From JAVXTH01 sp036641395 (lineage in GTDB: Bacteria; Bacillota_I; Bacilli_A; Erysipelotrichales; Erysipelotrichaceae): a stretch of 34,658 bases of DNA. The position numbers and the translations under genes were made by a program. How positions within the stretch are numbered: position 1 is the first letter of the stretch; the number at the start of each line of letters is the position of its first letter. The stretch is from NCBI GenBank assembly GCA_036641395.1, contig JAVWEY010000017.1, positions 1 through 34,658 of the forward strand, given 5' to 3'. The notes beneath the pieces were generated by a model. The model had not been told where the DNA came from. It did not search any database and worked only from the letters and a program-made list of their open reading frames with translations. Below are positions 15,934-26,099 of the stretch, piece after piece.

Positions 15934-18756
15934 TTAACCTCTCTTTAATACTTTCTTCAAGTATTGTCCAGTATAACTTTGCGCTACTTTCACGATTTCT
16001 TCTGGAGTTCCACAGGCAATAATATTACCTCCTTCATCTCCTCCTTCAGGTCCAATATCAATTACATAATCTGCACATTTAATAATATCTAAATTATGTT
16101 CTATGACAATAACCGAATCACCATTCTCTACAATACGCTGTAATACTTCTAATAATTTCGCCACATCATGGGTATGTAAACCAGTTGTTGGTTCATCTAA
16201 AATAAATAATGTCTTACCAGTAGCACTCTTTTGAAGTTCACTTGCTAGTTTAACTCTTTGTGCTTCTCCACCTGATAAAGTCGTTGCACTTTGACCAAGT
16301 TTAATATAACCAAGACCTACATCTTTTAATGTTTGTAGTTTATGAGCAATTTTATGAATGTTTTTAAAGAAATCAATTGCCTCTTCTACACTCATTTCTA
16401 ATACATCATAAATATTTTTCCCTTTATAAGTTACTTGAAGGGTTTCATCATTATAACGTTTTCCATCACATTCTTCACAAGGTACATAAACATCAGGAAG
16501 AAAATGCATGCTGATTCTTAAAATACCATCACCCTGGCATGCTTCACATCGTCCACCTTTCACATTGAAAGAGAAACGACCTTTTTCATAACCACGTTCA
16601 CGTGCCTGAGGTGTCTGAGTAAATAAATCACGGATATCATCAAACACTCCCGTATAAGTTGCTGGATTTGATCTAGGGGTACGACCAATTGGGTCTTGTG
16701 AAATATCAATAATCTTATCAATATTTTTAATTCCTTTAATCTTGTCATGCTTACCAGGTTTCATCCGAACCCTACCTAGATATTGACCAATCCCCTTAGA
16801 AATGATTTCCGTTACAAGCGAAGATTTTCCACTTCCACTAACTCCGGTTACCACACATAAAGTACCGAGGGGAACTGTGACATTGATATGTTTTAAATTA
16901 TTTTCATAAGCATTAATGACTTCTAATTTCTTACCACTACCTTTTCGGCGCAGCGTAGGTATATCAATCTTTAACTTACCACTTAAATATTGTCCAGTTA
17001 AAGAATTAGGATTATCCATTACTTCTTGTGGTGTGCCTGCCGCAACAATATGCCCACCATGAGCACCAGCACCAGGTCCGACATCAATAATATAATCACT
17101 GGCACGCATTGTGTCTTCATCATGTTCCACAACAATTAAAGAATTACCTAAATCACGCATTTCTTTTAATGTTCCAATCAAACGATCATTATCACGTTGA
17201 TGTAAGCCAATACTCGGCTCATCTAATACATATAAAACACCAGTCAAATGTGATCCAATTTGTGTAGCTAATCGAATTCGTTGTGCTTCTCCTCCTGATA
17301 GAGAACCTGCAAGACGTGCTAATGTTAGATAATTCAAACCAACATTGCTTAAGAAATTTAAACGATTATATATTTCCTTTACAACTAAATTAGCGATTTC
17401 ACTTTGTTGTTTAGTTAATACAAGTTGATCCATAAATAACAGAGATTGTTTCACTGACATTTGTGTCCATTCATAAATATTAATACCACCAACTCGCACC
17501 GATAAGGCTTGTTCATTTAATCGTTTTCCACCACACACGGGGCATGTTGCCTCTGATAAGAAAGTCGCATACCAATCCCGTGACATCTGCGAAGATGTTT
17601 CACGATATCTGCGCTCAATCAAAGTACAAATACCTTCAATTAATTCACTGCGTTGTGCAATATTACCTGATTTTGAATATATTTTATAAGTAATGATATC
17701 TTTACTTCCATAAAGTACAATATCCATTTCTTTTTTTGTAAATTTTTCAATTGGTTTATCTAAATCAATTTCATAAAAATCACAAAGTGCTTTAAATCTT
17801 TGCCACTCTAAATTATCTTTACTAATAATATTCTTATAGTAAATAATACCACCTTTGCGAATACTCTTTTTACGATCTGGAATTAAATAATCAACATCAA
17901 CTTCCATCGTAATGCCAAGCCCTTTACAATTATCACAAGCACCAAATGGAGCATTGAATGAAAATAGACGAGGCTCAAGTTTCGGTATTGAAAAGCCACA
18001 ATACTTACAAGAATAATTACTTGAGAATAATATCTCTTCTCCATTATAAGCAACGACAACATTGCCATCGCTAAGTTTTAAAGCTGCTTCTAAAGAATCA
18101 TGAAGACGAGAGCGATCATCACTTTTAATAATACGATCAACTATGACATCGATATTATGTTTTTTATTTTTTTCTAATGGTTCCATATCCTCAATTAAAT
18201 GAGTATCACCATCAATTCTGACTCTTATATATCCTTCTTTTTGAAGGTTTTCTAATAGTTCTTTGTGTGTTCCTTTTTTCCCTTTCACAATCGGTGATAG
18301 AATCATAAGTCTTGTTTTATCTTCAATCAACATAACCCGATCAACCATTTGTTTAATCGTTTGTGATGTGATTGGTTCATTATGAATCGGACAATAAGGA
18401 GTACCAATTCTTGCATATAAAAGTCTTAAATAATCGTAAATTTCAGTAACCGTTCCAACTGTGGAGCGAGGATTATTGCTTGTTGTCTTTTGATCAATTG
18501 ATATAGCGGGTGATAAACCTTCAATACTATCAACATCAGGCTTTTCACTATTTCCTAAAAACTGTCTAGCATAAGCACTGAGTGATTCAACATAACGGCG
18601 TTGTCCCTCTGCATAAATTGTATCAAAAGCAAGCGAAGTTTTCCCAGAACCGGATACTCCAGTCATAATTACAAATTGATTACGAGGTATGTCGATATCA
18701 ATATTTTTAAGATTATTTTCTCTTGCACCTTTTATTGTAATGAATTCATGATTCAT
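15934..18756 (-). CDS. uvrA: Excinuclease ABC subunit A
   Basis: 940 residues, full length. There are two ABC modules with Walker A GVSGSGKTSLAFDT near residue 32 and GVSGSGKSSLV near 640, and signatures LSGGEAQRIRLA and LSGGEAQRVKLA. Zinc-binding cysteine pairs are seen in CKYCG...CDNCKGLG, CPVCGGKRLN and CEACQGDG...CEECDGKRYN. It is the damage-recognition ATPase of nucleotide excision repair and works with UvrB, encoded just upstream. GAGGTGAT lies before the ATG. A terminator separates it from uvrB, so it has its own start of transcription. Confidence 0.98.
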   Translation of the reverse strand: MNHEFITIKGARENNLKNIDIDIPRNQFVIMTGVSGSGKTSLAFDTIYAEGQRRYVESLSAYARQFLGNSEKPDVDSIEGLSPAISIDQKTTSNNPRSTVGTVTEIYDYLRLLYARIGTPYCPIHNEPITSQTIKQMVDRVMLIEDKTRLMILSPIVKGKKGTHKELLENLQKEGYIRVRIDGDTHLIEDMEPLEKNKKHNIDVIVDRIIKSDDRSRLHDSLEAALKLSDGNVVVAYNGEEILFSSNYSCKYCGFSIPKLEPRLFSFNAPFGACDNCKGLGITMEVDVDYLIPDRKKSIRKGGIIYYKNIISKDNLEWQRFKALCDFYEIDLDKPIEKFTKKEMDIVLYGSKDIITYKIYSKSGNIAQRSELIEGICTLIERRYRETSSQMSRDWYATFLSEATCPVCGGKRLNEQALSVRVGGINIYEWTQMSVKQSLLFMDQLVLTKQQSEIANLVVKEIYNRLNFLSNVGLNYLTLARLAGSLSGGEAQRIRLATQIGSHLTGVLYVLDEPSIGLHQRDNDRLIGTLKEMRDLGNSLIVVEHDEDTMRASDYIIDVGPGAGAHGGHIVAAGTPQEVMDNPNSLTGQYLSGKLKIDIPTLRRKGSGKKLEVINAYENNLKHINVTVPLGTLCVVTGVSGSGKSSLVTEIISKGIGQYLGRVRMKPGKHDKIKGIKNIDKIIDISQDPIGRTPRSNPATYTGVFDDIRDLFTQTPQARERGYEKGRFSFNVKGGRCEACQGDGILRISMHFLPDVYVPCEECDGKRYNDETLQVTYKGKNIYDVLEMSVEEAIDFFKNIHKIAHKLQTLKDVGLGYIKLGQSATTLSGGEAQRVKLASELQKSATGKTLFILDEPTTGLHTHDVAKLLEVLQRIVENGDSVIVIEHNLDIIKCADYVIDIGPEGGDEGGNIIACGTPEEIVKVAQSYTGQYLKKVLKRG

Positions 18757-18782
18757 ATTATCACCTCAATTACTACTTTCTT

Positions 18783-18788
18783 ATTATA
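18783..18788 (-). promoter_or_regulatory. Putative -10 box for the uvrA-hprK-lgt/ppaX-trxB unit
   Basis: TATAAT on the minus strand, 27 nt before the uvrA start. The -35 (TAGAAC at 17 nt) is weak. No LexA/DinR-type palindrome is evident. Confidence 0.4.
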
Positions 18789-18832
18789 CATTAGTATACC
18801 CCAAAGTTCTAATGTTTCGCATAATTTATATT

Positions 18833-18862
18833 AAAAAACTCTTTTAGTTTCAAGAGTTTTTA
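18833..18862 (-). terminator. Terminator after uvrB
   Basis: AAAACTCTT pairs with AAGAGTTTT on the minus strand, followed by a T-run. It separates uvrB from uvrA. Confidence 0.75.
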
Positions 18863-18881
18863 GAGACATTTATGATTTGTT

Positions 18882-20858
18882 TTAAGAATTACGTAACTCC
18901 AATAAGATATCACGAAGTTGTGCCGCTCTTTCAAAATCTAATACCTTTGCGGCCTCTTTCATCTCTTTCTCAAGATTACTCAATAATTTATCTTTATCCT
19001 TCTTATCCATCTTTGATTTTTTCTTTAAATACTGAGCCGTCATACTCTGTGTTTCTTTACTACGAACTACTTCGTGAATCTCTTTAATAATTGTTTTTGG
19101 TGTAATACCATGAACTTTATTATATTCAATTTGAATATCACGACGACGTTTTGTTTCATCAATTGCTTTACGCATTGATTTCGTAATTGTATCTCCATAC
19201 ATAATAACTTGACCATGTTCATTACGTGCAGCACGACCAGTAATTTGAATTAATGAGCGTTCGCTTCTTAAAAATCCTTCCTTATCCGCATCAAGAATTG
19301 CGATTAAAGATACTTCCGGTATATCTAATCCTTCCCTTAATAAGTTAATCCCAATCAATACATCGTATTTACCTTTACGTAAGTCACGAATAATCTCCGT
19401 TCGTTCAATTGTTTTTACTTCATGATGAAGCCATGCGACTTTAAAATCCATTCCTTTTAAATAACTCGTTAGATCTTCTGCCATTCGTACCGTTAAAGTC
19501 GTAACTAGGGTACGTTCATTCTTTTCAATCCGTTTGTGAATCTCATCTACTAAATCATCAATTTGTCCCTTACTAGGACGTACATCAATCATTGGATCCA
19601 ATAAACCGGTTGGTCGAATAATTTGTTCGACAATTTCACCGTTAGTTTTTTCCATTTCATAATCACCTGGTGTTGCGGACACAAAGATAGCTTGGTTAAT
19701 CATCGATTCAAATTCTTCAAAACGAAGTGGTCGATTATCTAATGCACTTGGTAAACGAAATCCATAGTTTACTAAAACTTCTTTACGAGCCCGATCTCCA
19801 TTATACATTCCTCTTACTTGTGGAAGTGATACATGTGATTCATCAACCACTAATAAGAAATCATCTGGAAAGTAATCAAACAAGGTATAAGGACGAACTC
19901 CTGGTGCACGACCATCGATATGACGAGAGTAATTTTCGATGCCTGGACAAACACCAAATTCACGTAGTGCTTCTACATCATAACGAGTTCTTTGTTCTAA
20001 GCGTTGTTTTTCTAATAGCTTACCTTCTTTTTCAAGAAAATCGATTCTTTCTTCTGCTTCTTTTGTGATTGTATCACAAGCTCTAAGAATAATATCACGG
20101 TTAGTTGCATAGCCACTAGCAGGATAGATTACATAAACACTATAAGCATTCAATATTTTCCCAGTTAATGGATCGACTTCACAGATACGTTCAATTTCAT
20201 CATCGAATAATTCAATCCGTACAATATAAGCATCACTATGCCCTAATGCAATTTCGATATTATCGCCACGCACTCGAAAACAACCTCGTTGTAAATCCAT
20301 ATCATTACGCGTATATTGACGTGATACTAATTTTCCAATTAATACTTTACGATCAATGACTTCACCAACCCGCACCGCCATGAACATATCACGATATTGT
20401 TCTGGATTACTCGCACCATAAATACAGGCAACAGATGCGATAATAATCGTATCACGACGCTCTAGAATCGAATTAACAGCCGCCATTCTCAACATATCTA
20501 ATTCCATATTAGTCGTCGCATTCTTATCAATATAAGTGTCACTACTTGGTAGATAAGCTTCCGGTTGATAATAATCAAAGTTTGAGACAAAATATTCAAC
20601 TCGATTATCCGGGAAGAATTCTTTAAACTCTGAATATAGTTGCCCCGCAAGTGTTTTATTATGCACGAAAACAAGCGTAGGTTTATTAACTCGCTCGATT
20701 ACTTTAGAGATTGTAAAGGTTTTACCAGTTCCGGTTGCACCTAATAATACTTGTTGTTTCTTACCCGCTTGAATCCCTTCTACCAATTCTTCAATCGCTT
20801 TTGGTTGATCTCCAGCTGGTTCAAATTTTGATACTACCCTAAATAAATGTTCATCCAT
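18882..20858 (-). CDS. uvrB: Excinuclease ABC subunit B
   Basis: 658 residues, full length. Helicase-like Walker A is GATGTGKTFT (about 39-48). The beta-hairpin block is FDYYQPEAYLPSSDTYI. Later helicase motifs include ATPGDYE, GINLLREGLDIPEVSL and QITGRAARN. A C-terminal UVR domain (LEKEMKEAAKVLDFERAAQLRD) contacts UvrC. It loads onto damaged DNA with UvrA. The gene overlaps the ctpA stop by 8 bases and is probably co-transcribed with it. Confidence 0.98.
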   Translation of the reverse strand: MDEHLFRVVSKFEPAGDQPKAIEELVEGIQAGKKQQVLLGATGTGKTFTISKVIERVNKPTLVFVHNKTLAGQLYSEFKEFFPDNRVEYFVSNFDYYQPEAYLPSSDTYIDKNATTNMELDMLRMAAVNSILERRDTIIIASVACIYGASNPEQYRDMFMAVRVGEVIDRKVLIGKLVSRQYTRNDMDLQRGCFRVRGDNIEIALGHSDAYIVRIELFDDEIERICEVDPLTGKILNAYSVYVIYPASGYATNRDIILRACDTITKEAEERIDFLEKEGKLLEKQRLEQRTRYDVEALREFGVCPGIENYSRHIDGRAPGVRPYTLFDYFPDDFLLVVDESHVSLPQVRGMYNGDRARKEVLVNYGFRLPSALDNRPLRFEEFESMINQAIFVSATPGDYEMEKTNGEIVEQIIRPTGLLDPMIDVRPSKGQIDDLVDEIHKRIEKNERTLVTTLTVRMAEDLTSYLKGMDFKVAWLHHEVKTIERTEIIRDLRKGKYDVLIGINLLREGLDIPEVSLIAILDADKEGFLRSERSLIQITGRAARNEHGQVIMYGDTITKSMRKAIDETKRRRDIQIEYNKVHGITPKTIIKEIHEVVRSKETQSMTAQYLKKKSKMDKKDKDKLLSNLEKEMKEAAKVLDFERAAQLRDILLELRNS

Positions 20859-22329
20859 GAAGTACCTCTAAAGCCTTATTCAATTGTAAATCTAATTGAC
20901 TTTGTTCGTTTTTCCATTTTACAGCACTGGATGATAAGAGTGAATTTAACACCTCATTATTAATATCACCATTAATTACTAAACCTTTATCTTTCTGATA
21001 TTGTTTAAGTGCTGCAGATCCCTGAAATGAAAAATATTCATCAACTCGATCAACATTATAACCTAAAAATCTTAAATGAAGTTGGGCAATCTTAGCGATG
21101 CTAGAAACACTATCAACCTTTACAACAGCATCTTTCTTCATCACCGGAATTCTCGTCATTAATGCTTCATCTAGTTCAACTTTTTCATCAGGTTGTAATC
21201 CTTTTCCATTAATCTTTTTACCCTTAGATGTGAGCCATTCTCCCATTGTATATTTTAATGTACTATTATCTTTGAATGGTGTTGTAATCTGGATAGTTCC
21301 TTTTCCATATGTTTTTGTACCAATTAACTTAGCACCTAATTGTTCTCTTAAACATGCTGCTAGTACTTCAGATGCACTTGCTGTATCACCATTTACCAAC
21401 ATTACGATATCATCAAATTTATAGTGAGTCGTATCTTCCTTTACCCGATACGTAGTAATTTCACCTTTGATATTCTCTTGTTTAAAGATGGTCTGCCCTT
21501 CTTCTAAGAAATAAGATGCGATATCAACGGCTGCGACTAAATAACCTCCACCATTATCTCTTAAGTCAATGGCGATCTTTTTAATACCTTGCATTTGAAA
21601 TTCTTTTAAATAACGGCCAACTTCTTCTCCAGTTGTTTCCGCAAAGGTAGATATTTCTAGAATACCGGTATCGCCTTTAACTTCACCAAATACCGAGTTA
21701 TTGACTTCTCTTCGTTCAACATCAAAACTAATCGGCTTAGTTTCTCGCAATACCTCAATTTTTACGGTTGTTCCACTTTTTCCTTTAATCAGTTTTGATA
21801 CTTCATCACTAGTAAATTTTTCTAATGATTGATTATCAACTTTATTAATAATATCACCTTTTATAATACCGACTTCTTCCGCAGGACTGCCTAAGAAAAC
21901 TCGATCAACAATAAACTGATTGTTCACCTCATAATACTGAACTCCGATTCCATAGAAATGTCCTTCAAGTGAACTTGCGAAACTTGCGGAAACTTTCGCA
22001 TCCATGTAATTTGTATGTATATCTCCACCGCTATCCACCATACCATTAATTGCCCCATTGATTAATTTATCTTCAAGATTCTTGTTGTCTTTTCCAAAAT
22101 ACCATTCATTTTTCATAATATTATAAATTGTTGAAAACTTTTCAGAAGTGAAGCCATTATTTGTATTTGTTCCATGATAAAGGGTTGAAGAAAAGAAACC
22201 CAAACAAAAACAAGCAATACAAAAAGCAATCGTAGCAATTCGCCGATTTCTCTTCCTTTTTTCTGCTTCTATTTCATCTGGCCATTTATGACGAACCAAT
22301 TTATATCGAACGGTTTTTTTATTATCCAT
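20851..22329 (-). CDS. S41 C-terminal processing peptidase (CtpA/CtpB type)
   Basis: 492 residues from the ATG at 22329; TAGGAGTGAT lies 4 nt upstream, while the in-frame ATG at 22353 has none. A basic cytoplasmic tail precedes a single membrane anchor (30-50). A PDZ domain (about 120-205) carries GIGVQYY and GSPAEEVGIIKGDII. The S41 domain carries IDLRDNGGG, catalytic Ser318 (TASASE) and Lys343 (YGKGT), the Ser/Lys spacing of 25 seen in the family. A C-terminal peptidoglycan-binding-like domain follows (about 415-480, LRFLGYNVDRVDEYF). It acts outside the membrane on envelope proteins; the substrate is unknown. uvrB follows with an overlap. Confidence 0.95.
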   Translation of the reverse strand: MDNKKTVRYKLVRHKWPDEIEAEKRKRNRRIATIAFCIACFCLGFFSSTLYHGTNTNNGFTSEKFSTIYNIMKNEWYFGKDNKNLEDKLINGAINGMVDSGGDIHTNYMDAKVSASFASSLEGHFYGIGVQYYEVNNQFIVDRVFLGSPAEEVGIIKGDIINKVDNQSLEKFTSDEVSKLIKGKSGTTVKIEVLRETKPISFDVERREVNNSVFGEVKGDTGILEISTFAETTGEEVGRYLKEFQMQGIKKIAIDLRDNGGGYLVAAVDIASYFLEEGQTIFKQENIKGEITTYRVKEDTTHYKFDDIVMLVNGDTASASEVLAACLREQLGAKLIGTKTYGKGTIQITTPFKDNSTLKYTMGEWLTSKGKKINGKGLQPDEKVELDEALMTRIPVMKKDAVVKVDSVSSIAKIAQLHLRFLGYNVDRVDEYFSFQGSAALKQYQKDKGLVINGDINNEVLNSLLSSSAVKWKNEQSQLDLQLNKALEVLHG

Positions 22330-22379
22330 GTCAATCACTCCTATAGGTTTCATTTCATTTTCTAATCGTTTCTAATAAT

Positions 22380-22408
22380 AACATATTATTCTCTATTTTT
22401 TAAGTCAA
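22380..22408 (-). promoter_or_regulatory. Promoter of ctpA-uvrB
   Basis: TTGACT, 17-nt spacer, TATGTT on the minus strand: a very good -35 and a moderate -10. Confidence 0.55.
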
Positions 22409-22435
22409 ACAACTTTTGTCATCTAATTAAAAAGG

Positions 22436-22469
22436 ATAAAAAGATAAAACAAGCTTAATGTTTTATCTT
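22436..22469 (-). terminator. Terminator at the end of the FemX-like gene
   Basis: AAGATAAAACA and TGTTTTATCTT form a perfect 11-bp stem that includes the stop codon of the gene. T-rich sequence follows, interrupted by ATCC. Confidence 0.7.
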
Positions 22470-23723
22470 ATTTTTTAGTTTTCTTAATCCTTCATACAGA
22501 TGATAAGATTTAGGATCAACGATGTATTTAAAATCACCAATTAATTCTCCAACTTCACCTTTGAAACCATTTTTAAATTCATAGATACCATAATCCTCTG
22601 CACTTTCATTGAAGATACCTGATATTCCATAAAAATTATAACGCTTATAACCGTTTGCTAGTGCATATTTCATCATATACCACTGTAACGCATAAGGACC
22701 ATTGAAGTGCATATATTCATCATAAGCTCCACTAAATAGATACATAACTTCATCCCCATAAGGAATAAAGATAGAACCCGCAAGGGTGATTACATCCCCT
22801 TTTTTTCTTAAATTAGAACTTTCTTTCAATTTCTTTTGAAACCCCGCAATTGCTTCTTCACAAACTTTCTTTTTCTTTGTGAATTTTTTTGATGTAGGTT
22901 GTGTTTCAAGAACTTCGTTAATTCCTACTAAATTGGCTTGTTCTTCTTTTAAACTCTCGTTGATATTATGCTCATAAATATTTAAATCTAATAAAGCATA
23001 AAGTATTTTAAAGTTATCACTTTTACTAAAATGTTTATACATTGCCTGATAGTATTCAAAGGTGTGGTCAATAAAACCTCGCCGACTTGATGTATGCTCC
23101 ATCATTTTCTTATAATCATTTAATTCTTCATACTTTACTTCTTTAATTTGGATTCCGGTTTTTATTGTTTTATTAATCGACCAACGTGTTTGTTGATCAA
23201 AGCTTTTTAGTAGTTCTGCTTCTTGATCTACGTTTAAATCTCGATAATACATCCATCTTGGTTCACTTAAATCATCATAACCTACGCTATATCCTTGGTG
23301 TTGATAGCCAAGTTCACTTAAACAGTCTACAATATCTCGATTATCAAAGCCATTTTCAACTAGTTCACCAGCTCCATTTCGTTGTTGCACAAAGATATAA
23401 GGATCGATTTTTAAATACATACATTTTTTACGCTTTGCATATGCGATTAAATGATTATGAAAAAATGTTAATAATTCTTTGTTTCTAAAATCAATTAAAT
23501 AGCCACGCATTGCCTGAAAATAAGTCTTTCCAAAATGTGTATCTCGATAAGTTATCAAGCTTGCTGCTTGGATTTCATTGTTTTCTTTTACTCCTAAATA
23601 TACAACATTCCAACCCAATTCTCTTCGTAAATTAGCCATTGGAACACTTTGCCAGAAGTTTTTATAAGGATGGTGAATTGCGAATTCATTATATTCTTGT
23701 TCATTAAGTTCTAAAAATTCCAT
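22455..23723 (-). CDS. FemAB/FemX-family peptidoglycan branch aminoacyltransferase
   Basis: 422 residues, normal for the family. It has two GNAT-like halves with the family blocks FWQSVPMANLRRELGWNVVYLG (N-terminus) and GPYALQWYMMKYALANGYKRYNFYGISG (C-terminus). A charged coiled-coil-prone insertion (about 245-300, rich in Lys/Glu) corresponds to the helical arm of FemA/FemX. These enzymes use aminoacyl-tRNA to add residues to the stem-peptide lysine of lipid II in the cytoplasm, building the interpeptide bridge. Which residue is added cannot be read. It has its own extended -10 promoter and terminator, between ctpA and the ftsEX-hydrolase operon. Confidence 0.92.
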   Translation of the reverse strand: MEFLELNEQEYNEFAIHHPYKNFWQSVPMANLRRELGWNVVYLGVKENNEIQAASLITYRDTHFGKTYFQAMRGYLIDFRNKELLTFFHNHLIAYAKRKKCMYLKIDPYIFVQQRNGAGELVENGFDNRDIVDCLSELGYQHQGYSVGYDDLSEPRWMYYRDLNVDQEAELLKSFDQQTRWSINKTIKTGIQIKEVKYEELNDYKKMMEHTSSRRGFIDHTFEYYQAMYKHFSKSDNFKILYALLDLNIYEHNINESLKEEQANLVGINEVLETQPTSKKFTKKKKVCEEAIAGFQKKLKESSNLRKKGDVITLAGSIFIPYGDEVMYLFSGAYDEYMHFNGPYALQWYMMKYALANGYKRYNFYGISGIFNESAEDYGIYEFKNGFKGEVGELIGDFKYIVDPKSYHLYEGLRKLKNKIKH

Positions 23724-23757
23724 ACAATCGATTCCTCACTTTTTGTATCATAGTAGT

Positions 23758-23766
23758 ATTATACCA
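23758..23766 (-). promoter_or_regulatory. Extended -10 promoter of the FemX-like gene
   Basis: TGGTATAAT (TGn plus consensus -10) on the minus strand, about 35 nt before the start. No good -35 is seen, as expected for an extended -10 type. Confidence 0.6.
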
Positions 23767-23815
23767 TGAACCATTTTCTTTTAAACCTAAATAATCGGAT
23801 AAGCATCAAGAATAG

Positions 23816-23841
23816 AAAAAATCGACAACGAAGTGCCGATT
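23816..23841 (-). terminator. Terminator of the ftsE-ftsX-M23 operon
   Basis: AATCGGCA and TGTCGATT (one G-T wobble) with a 6-nt loop, followed by T-rich sequence on the minus strand. Confidence 0.75.
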
Positions 23842-23853
23842 TAATTTTGTTCC

Positions 23854-25203
23854 TTATGGAAATACTGTTTCTGGTTGTAAACGACAACCATATTGACTAC
23901 AAGCAGCCGGCGTATTCCAACCTGTTCCATATGCAAAGTCATATCTTTGCGAGAAAACGGCTGCTGCTTCTTGAACCGACATATTCAAGCGAATTACTTC
24001 AATATGTGAGTGAGCGCCTGTTGAGTTTCCGCTGCTTCCAACCATTCCCATAATTTCACCTTGGGCGAATTGAGTTCTACCTTTCGCATAGAAATTATTC
24101 TGCATCATGTGGAAGAAAGTAAGTGCATAAGTTACACCATTTACACTTGTAAGTAAGGAAATATCATTGCCACCTCCCCAAGGGAAGCCACAACCATTAC
24201 CTAAATAACCATAACTTGAACATGGGTTATTGGCATACATTACAAAGGAATCGGCAGGGGCACGAATCGGTGTTCCAGCACCTACTGCATAATCAACACC
24301 TAAATGTACTCCACCACCAAAACTTGCTGGATAATACCAAGTTCCTGCTGATATATAAGCTCCTTGTATCGGACGAATCCAACCATTATTGGAAACATCA
24401 CCACTAATACCACCACTATTTGGCATAAATGCTAATACATCATTAATACTAACTTGCGCAGAACGCATTTTTTCTTCAATATTAGCTTGTTTTGCTTGAT
24501 ACTCATTAATATAAACCTGTGTTTTTGCTTTCATTTCTGCGGCTATTTGTTTTGAAATTTCATCCTGTTTCATTATTTCTTCTTGATCTTTTTCAAGACG
24601 AACTTGTTCACTCTTCATATCATCCATTTTCTTTTTATCTTGTTTCATTAATTTAATTTGGGCATTATCATTCTTCGTTATTTCTTTAATGCCATCCATT
24701 GTTCTTACTAAATCAAGCAAATCTTTTGAACCCATAATAAAATCAAAATACATATTTGTACCAATTAATGGTTGTTCCGCAATCATTCTTTTCTTAATCT
24801 GATTATTTCGTGCATCAATTTTTTCTTTTGTTTCTAATATTTTCGCATCAAGTGATGCAATCGTATTTTGAATATTTGCGATTACGTTTTTTGATTCTTG
24901 AATCGATGCTTCTAATTGGTCAATTTGACCTTGATATCCTTTAATCTTTTTACCTAATTCACTAATATTATTCTTTGCTGCTTTTAATTCATTATCCATT
25001 TCATTTAATTGGTTTTGAATATCATTTGCTTTTTCATTCAAATACTTACGAAATTGATTACATAAAGTTGCATCTGCACCTTCACTACTACAAAGATTAC
25101 GATAATAATCTTCTTTTCCAGAAAAGTCAGTTGCATTGATATTAGAACCATAAGGAATTAACATACAAAGAACTAACATGACAAATAATATTTTTTTCTT
25201 CAT
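23854..25203 (-). CDS. Secreted coiled-coil M23 peptidase, probable FtsEX-activated wall hydrolase
   Basis: 449 residues from the ATG at 25203, with GAGGTG 6 nt before it; the longer frame begins with a GTG inside that site. The signal peptide spans about 1-24. Two long coiled-coil stretches lie at about 52-140 and 168-250. An LytM/M23 domain (275-449) has the zinc ligands His300 and Asp304 (HLGVD), His398 and His400 (HSH), and a further His365. The start overlaps the ftsX stop as ATGA, so it is co-translated with ftsX. By family analogy (EnvC in enterobacteria, PcsB in pneumococcus, CwlO in Bacillus), FtsEX should act on the coiled coil to regulate cleavage of peptidoglycan cross-links. All zinc ligands are present, so it is probably an active enzyme, unlike EnvC. 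Confidence 0.9.
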   Translation of the reverse strand: MKKKILFVMLVLCMLIPYGSNINATDFSGKEDYYRNLCSSEGADATLCNQFRKYLNEKANDIQNQLNEMDNELKAAKNNISELGKKIKGYQGQIDQLEASIQESKNVIANIQNTIASLDAKILETKEKIDARNNQIKKRMIAEQPLIGTNMYFDFIMGSKDLLDLVRTMDGIKEITKNDNAQIKLMKQDKKKMDDMKSEQVRLEKDQEEIMKQDEISKQIAAEMKAKTQVYINEYQAKQANIEEKMRSAQVSINDVLAFMPNSGGISGDVSNNGWIRPIQGAYISAGTWYYPASFGGGVHLGVDYAVGAGTPIRAPADSFVMYANNPCSSYGYLGNGCGFPWGGGNDISLLTSVNGVTYALTFFHMMQNNFYAKGRTQFAQGEIMGMVGSSGNSTGAHSHIEVIRLNMSVQEAAAVFSQRYDFAYGTGWNTPAACSQYGCRLQPETVFP

Positions 25204-26099
25204 CGTCTCCACCTCAAATATTTACTTACGGATAAGAAACTTCCGATTGCTCCTACTAGTACTCCTGATAGAACCAAGATTCCTGAAAGGATTAATACAA
25301 ATGGGAATACCGGTTGGAATTGGAACATTGAGAAAGATCCTCCTCCCATTTGATTATAGATATATTGATATCCAAAACATGTAACAATGACTGGTATAAC
25401 TGATCCCATAAGACCAATAATCATACCTTCAATCATAAATGGTGTTTTAATAAACCAGTTAACTGCACCAACATTTCGCATAATTGATATTTCTTTATTT
25501 CTCGCATAGATTGTCATTTTAATTGTATTCTGGATTAAGAAGACAGCTAGTAATGATAATGCAATGACAAAGACTAGACCACCATCACGAATTGATTTAA
25601 ATAAACTTACCATTGTGTTAATACTACTTCCACCATATTCAGCTTTTTCAAAGCCATCAATGTTTAGAATTTGTTTACTTACAGCATCGATATGATCGGC
25701 TTCACTTACATCAACAATGAAAGCATCACGAAGTGGATTTTCACTACCTTCATAAACACTCCACATTTTACCTTTTTCTTTAATAAATGCTTTTAATTCT
25801 TTATCTTTATCAGAAAAAACTACTTTCTTTACGTTTTCAATTGCTTCAAGTTTAGTTTGTAATGAATCAATTTGTTCTTTTTCACTCATTAATGGATCAA
25901 TCGTTACATGAATCTGAATTCCTTCTTCAATGCCTTTAGTGAAACTAGATACATTGGTTGTAATGATTAAAAACATCGACATTAATAATAAAGTAACCAT
26001 AACTGCACTTGATGCAGATAGTGATATCGCAAAGTGTCTTGCGACACTTTTAAAAGCTGTTTTTATATGATAAGGCAGGCTTTTTATAAATCTAATCAT
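25200..26099 (-). CDS. ftsX: Cell-division ABC transporter permease FtsX
   Basis: 299 residues. It has an N-terminal amphipathic/basic part, a first membrane segment (about 28-48), an extracytoplasmic loop (about 50-165) and three C-terminal membrane segments (about 172-192, 222-245, 263-285). The motif MTIYARNKEISIMRNVGA between segments 2 and 3 is typical. FtsX forms a complex with FtsE and transmits ATP-driven movement to a wall hydrolase outside the membrane. It overlaps ftsE by 8 bases and the M23 gene by 4. Confidence 0.96.
   Translation of the reverse strand: MIRFIKSLPYHIKTAFKSVARHFAISLSASSAVMVTLLLMSMFLIITTNVSSFTKGIEEGIQIHVTIDPLMSEKEQIDSLQTKLEAIENVKKVVFSDKDKELKAFIKEKGKMWSVYEGSENPLRDAFIVDVSEADHIDAVSKQILNIDGFEKAEYGGSSINTMVSLFKSIRDGGLVFVIALSLLAVFLIQNTIKMTIYARNKEISIMRNVGAVNWFIKTPFMIEGMIIGLMGSVIPVIVTCFGYQYIYNQMGGGSFSMFQFQPVFPFVLILSGILVLSGVLVGAIGSFLSVSKYLRWRR

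Noticed and set aside
15070..18750. tRNA, rRNA, CRISPR arrays, riboswitches or prophage genes, looked for here and across the whole window
   Set aside because: No cloverleaf, spaced repeats, long structured leader or phage-type gene is visible; leaders are short.
18801..18820. GTTCTAATGTTTC upstream of uvrA as a possible LexA/DinR box
   Set aside because: The two halves are in direct rather than inverted orientation and do not match GAAC-N4-GTTC.
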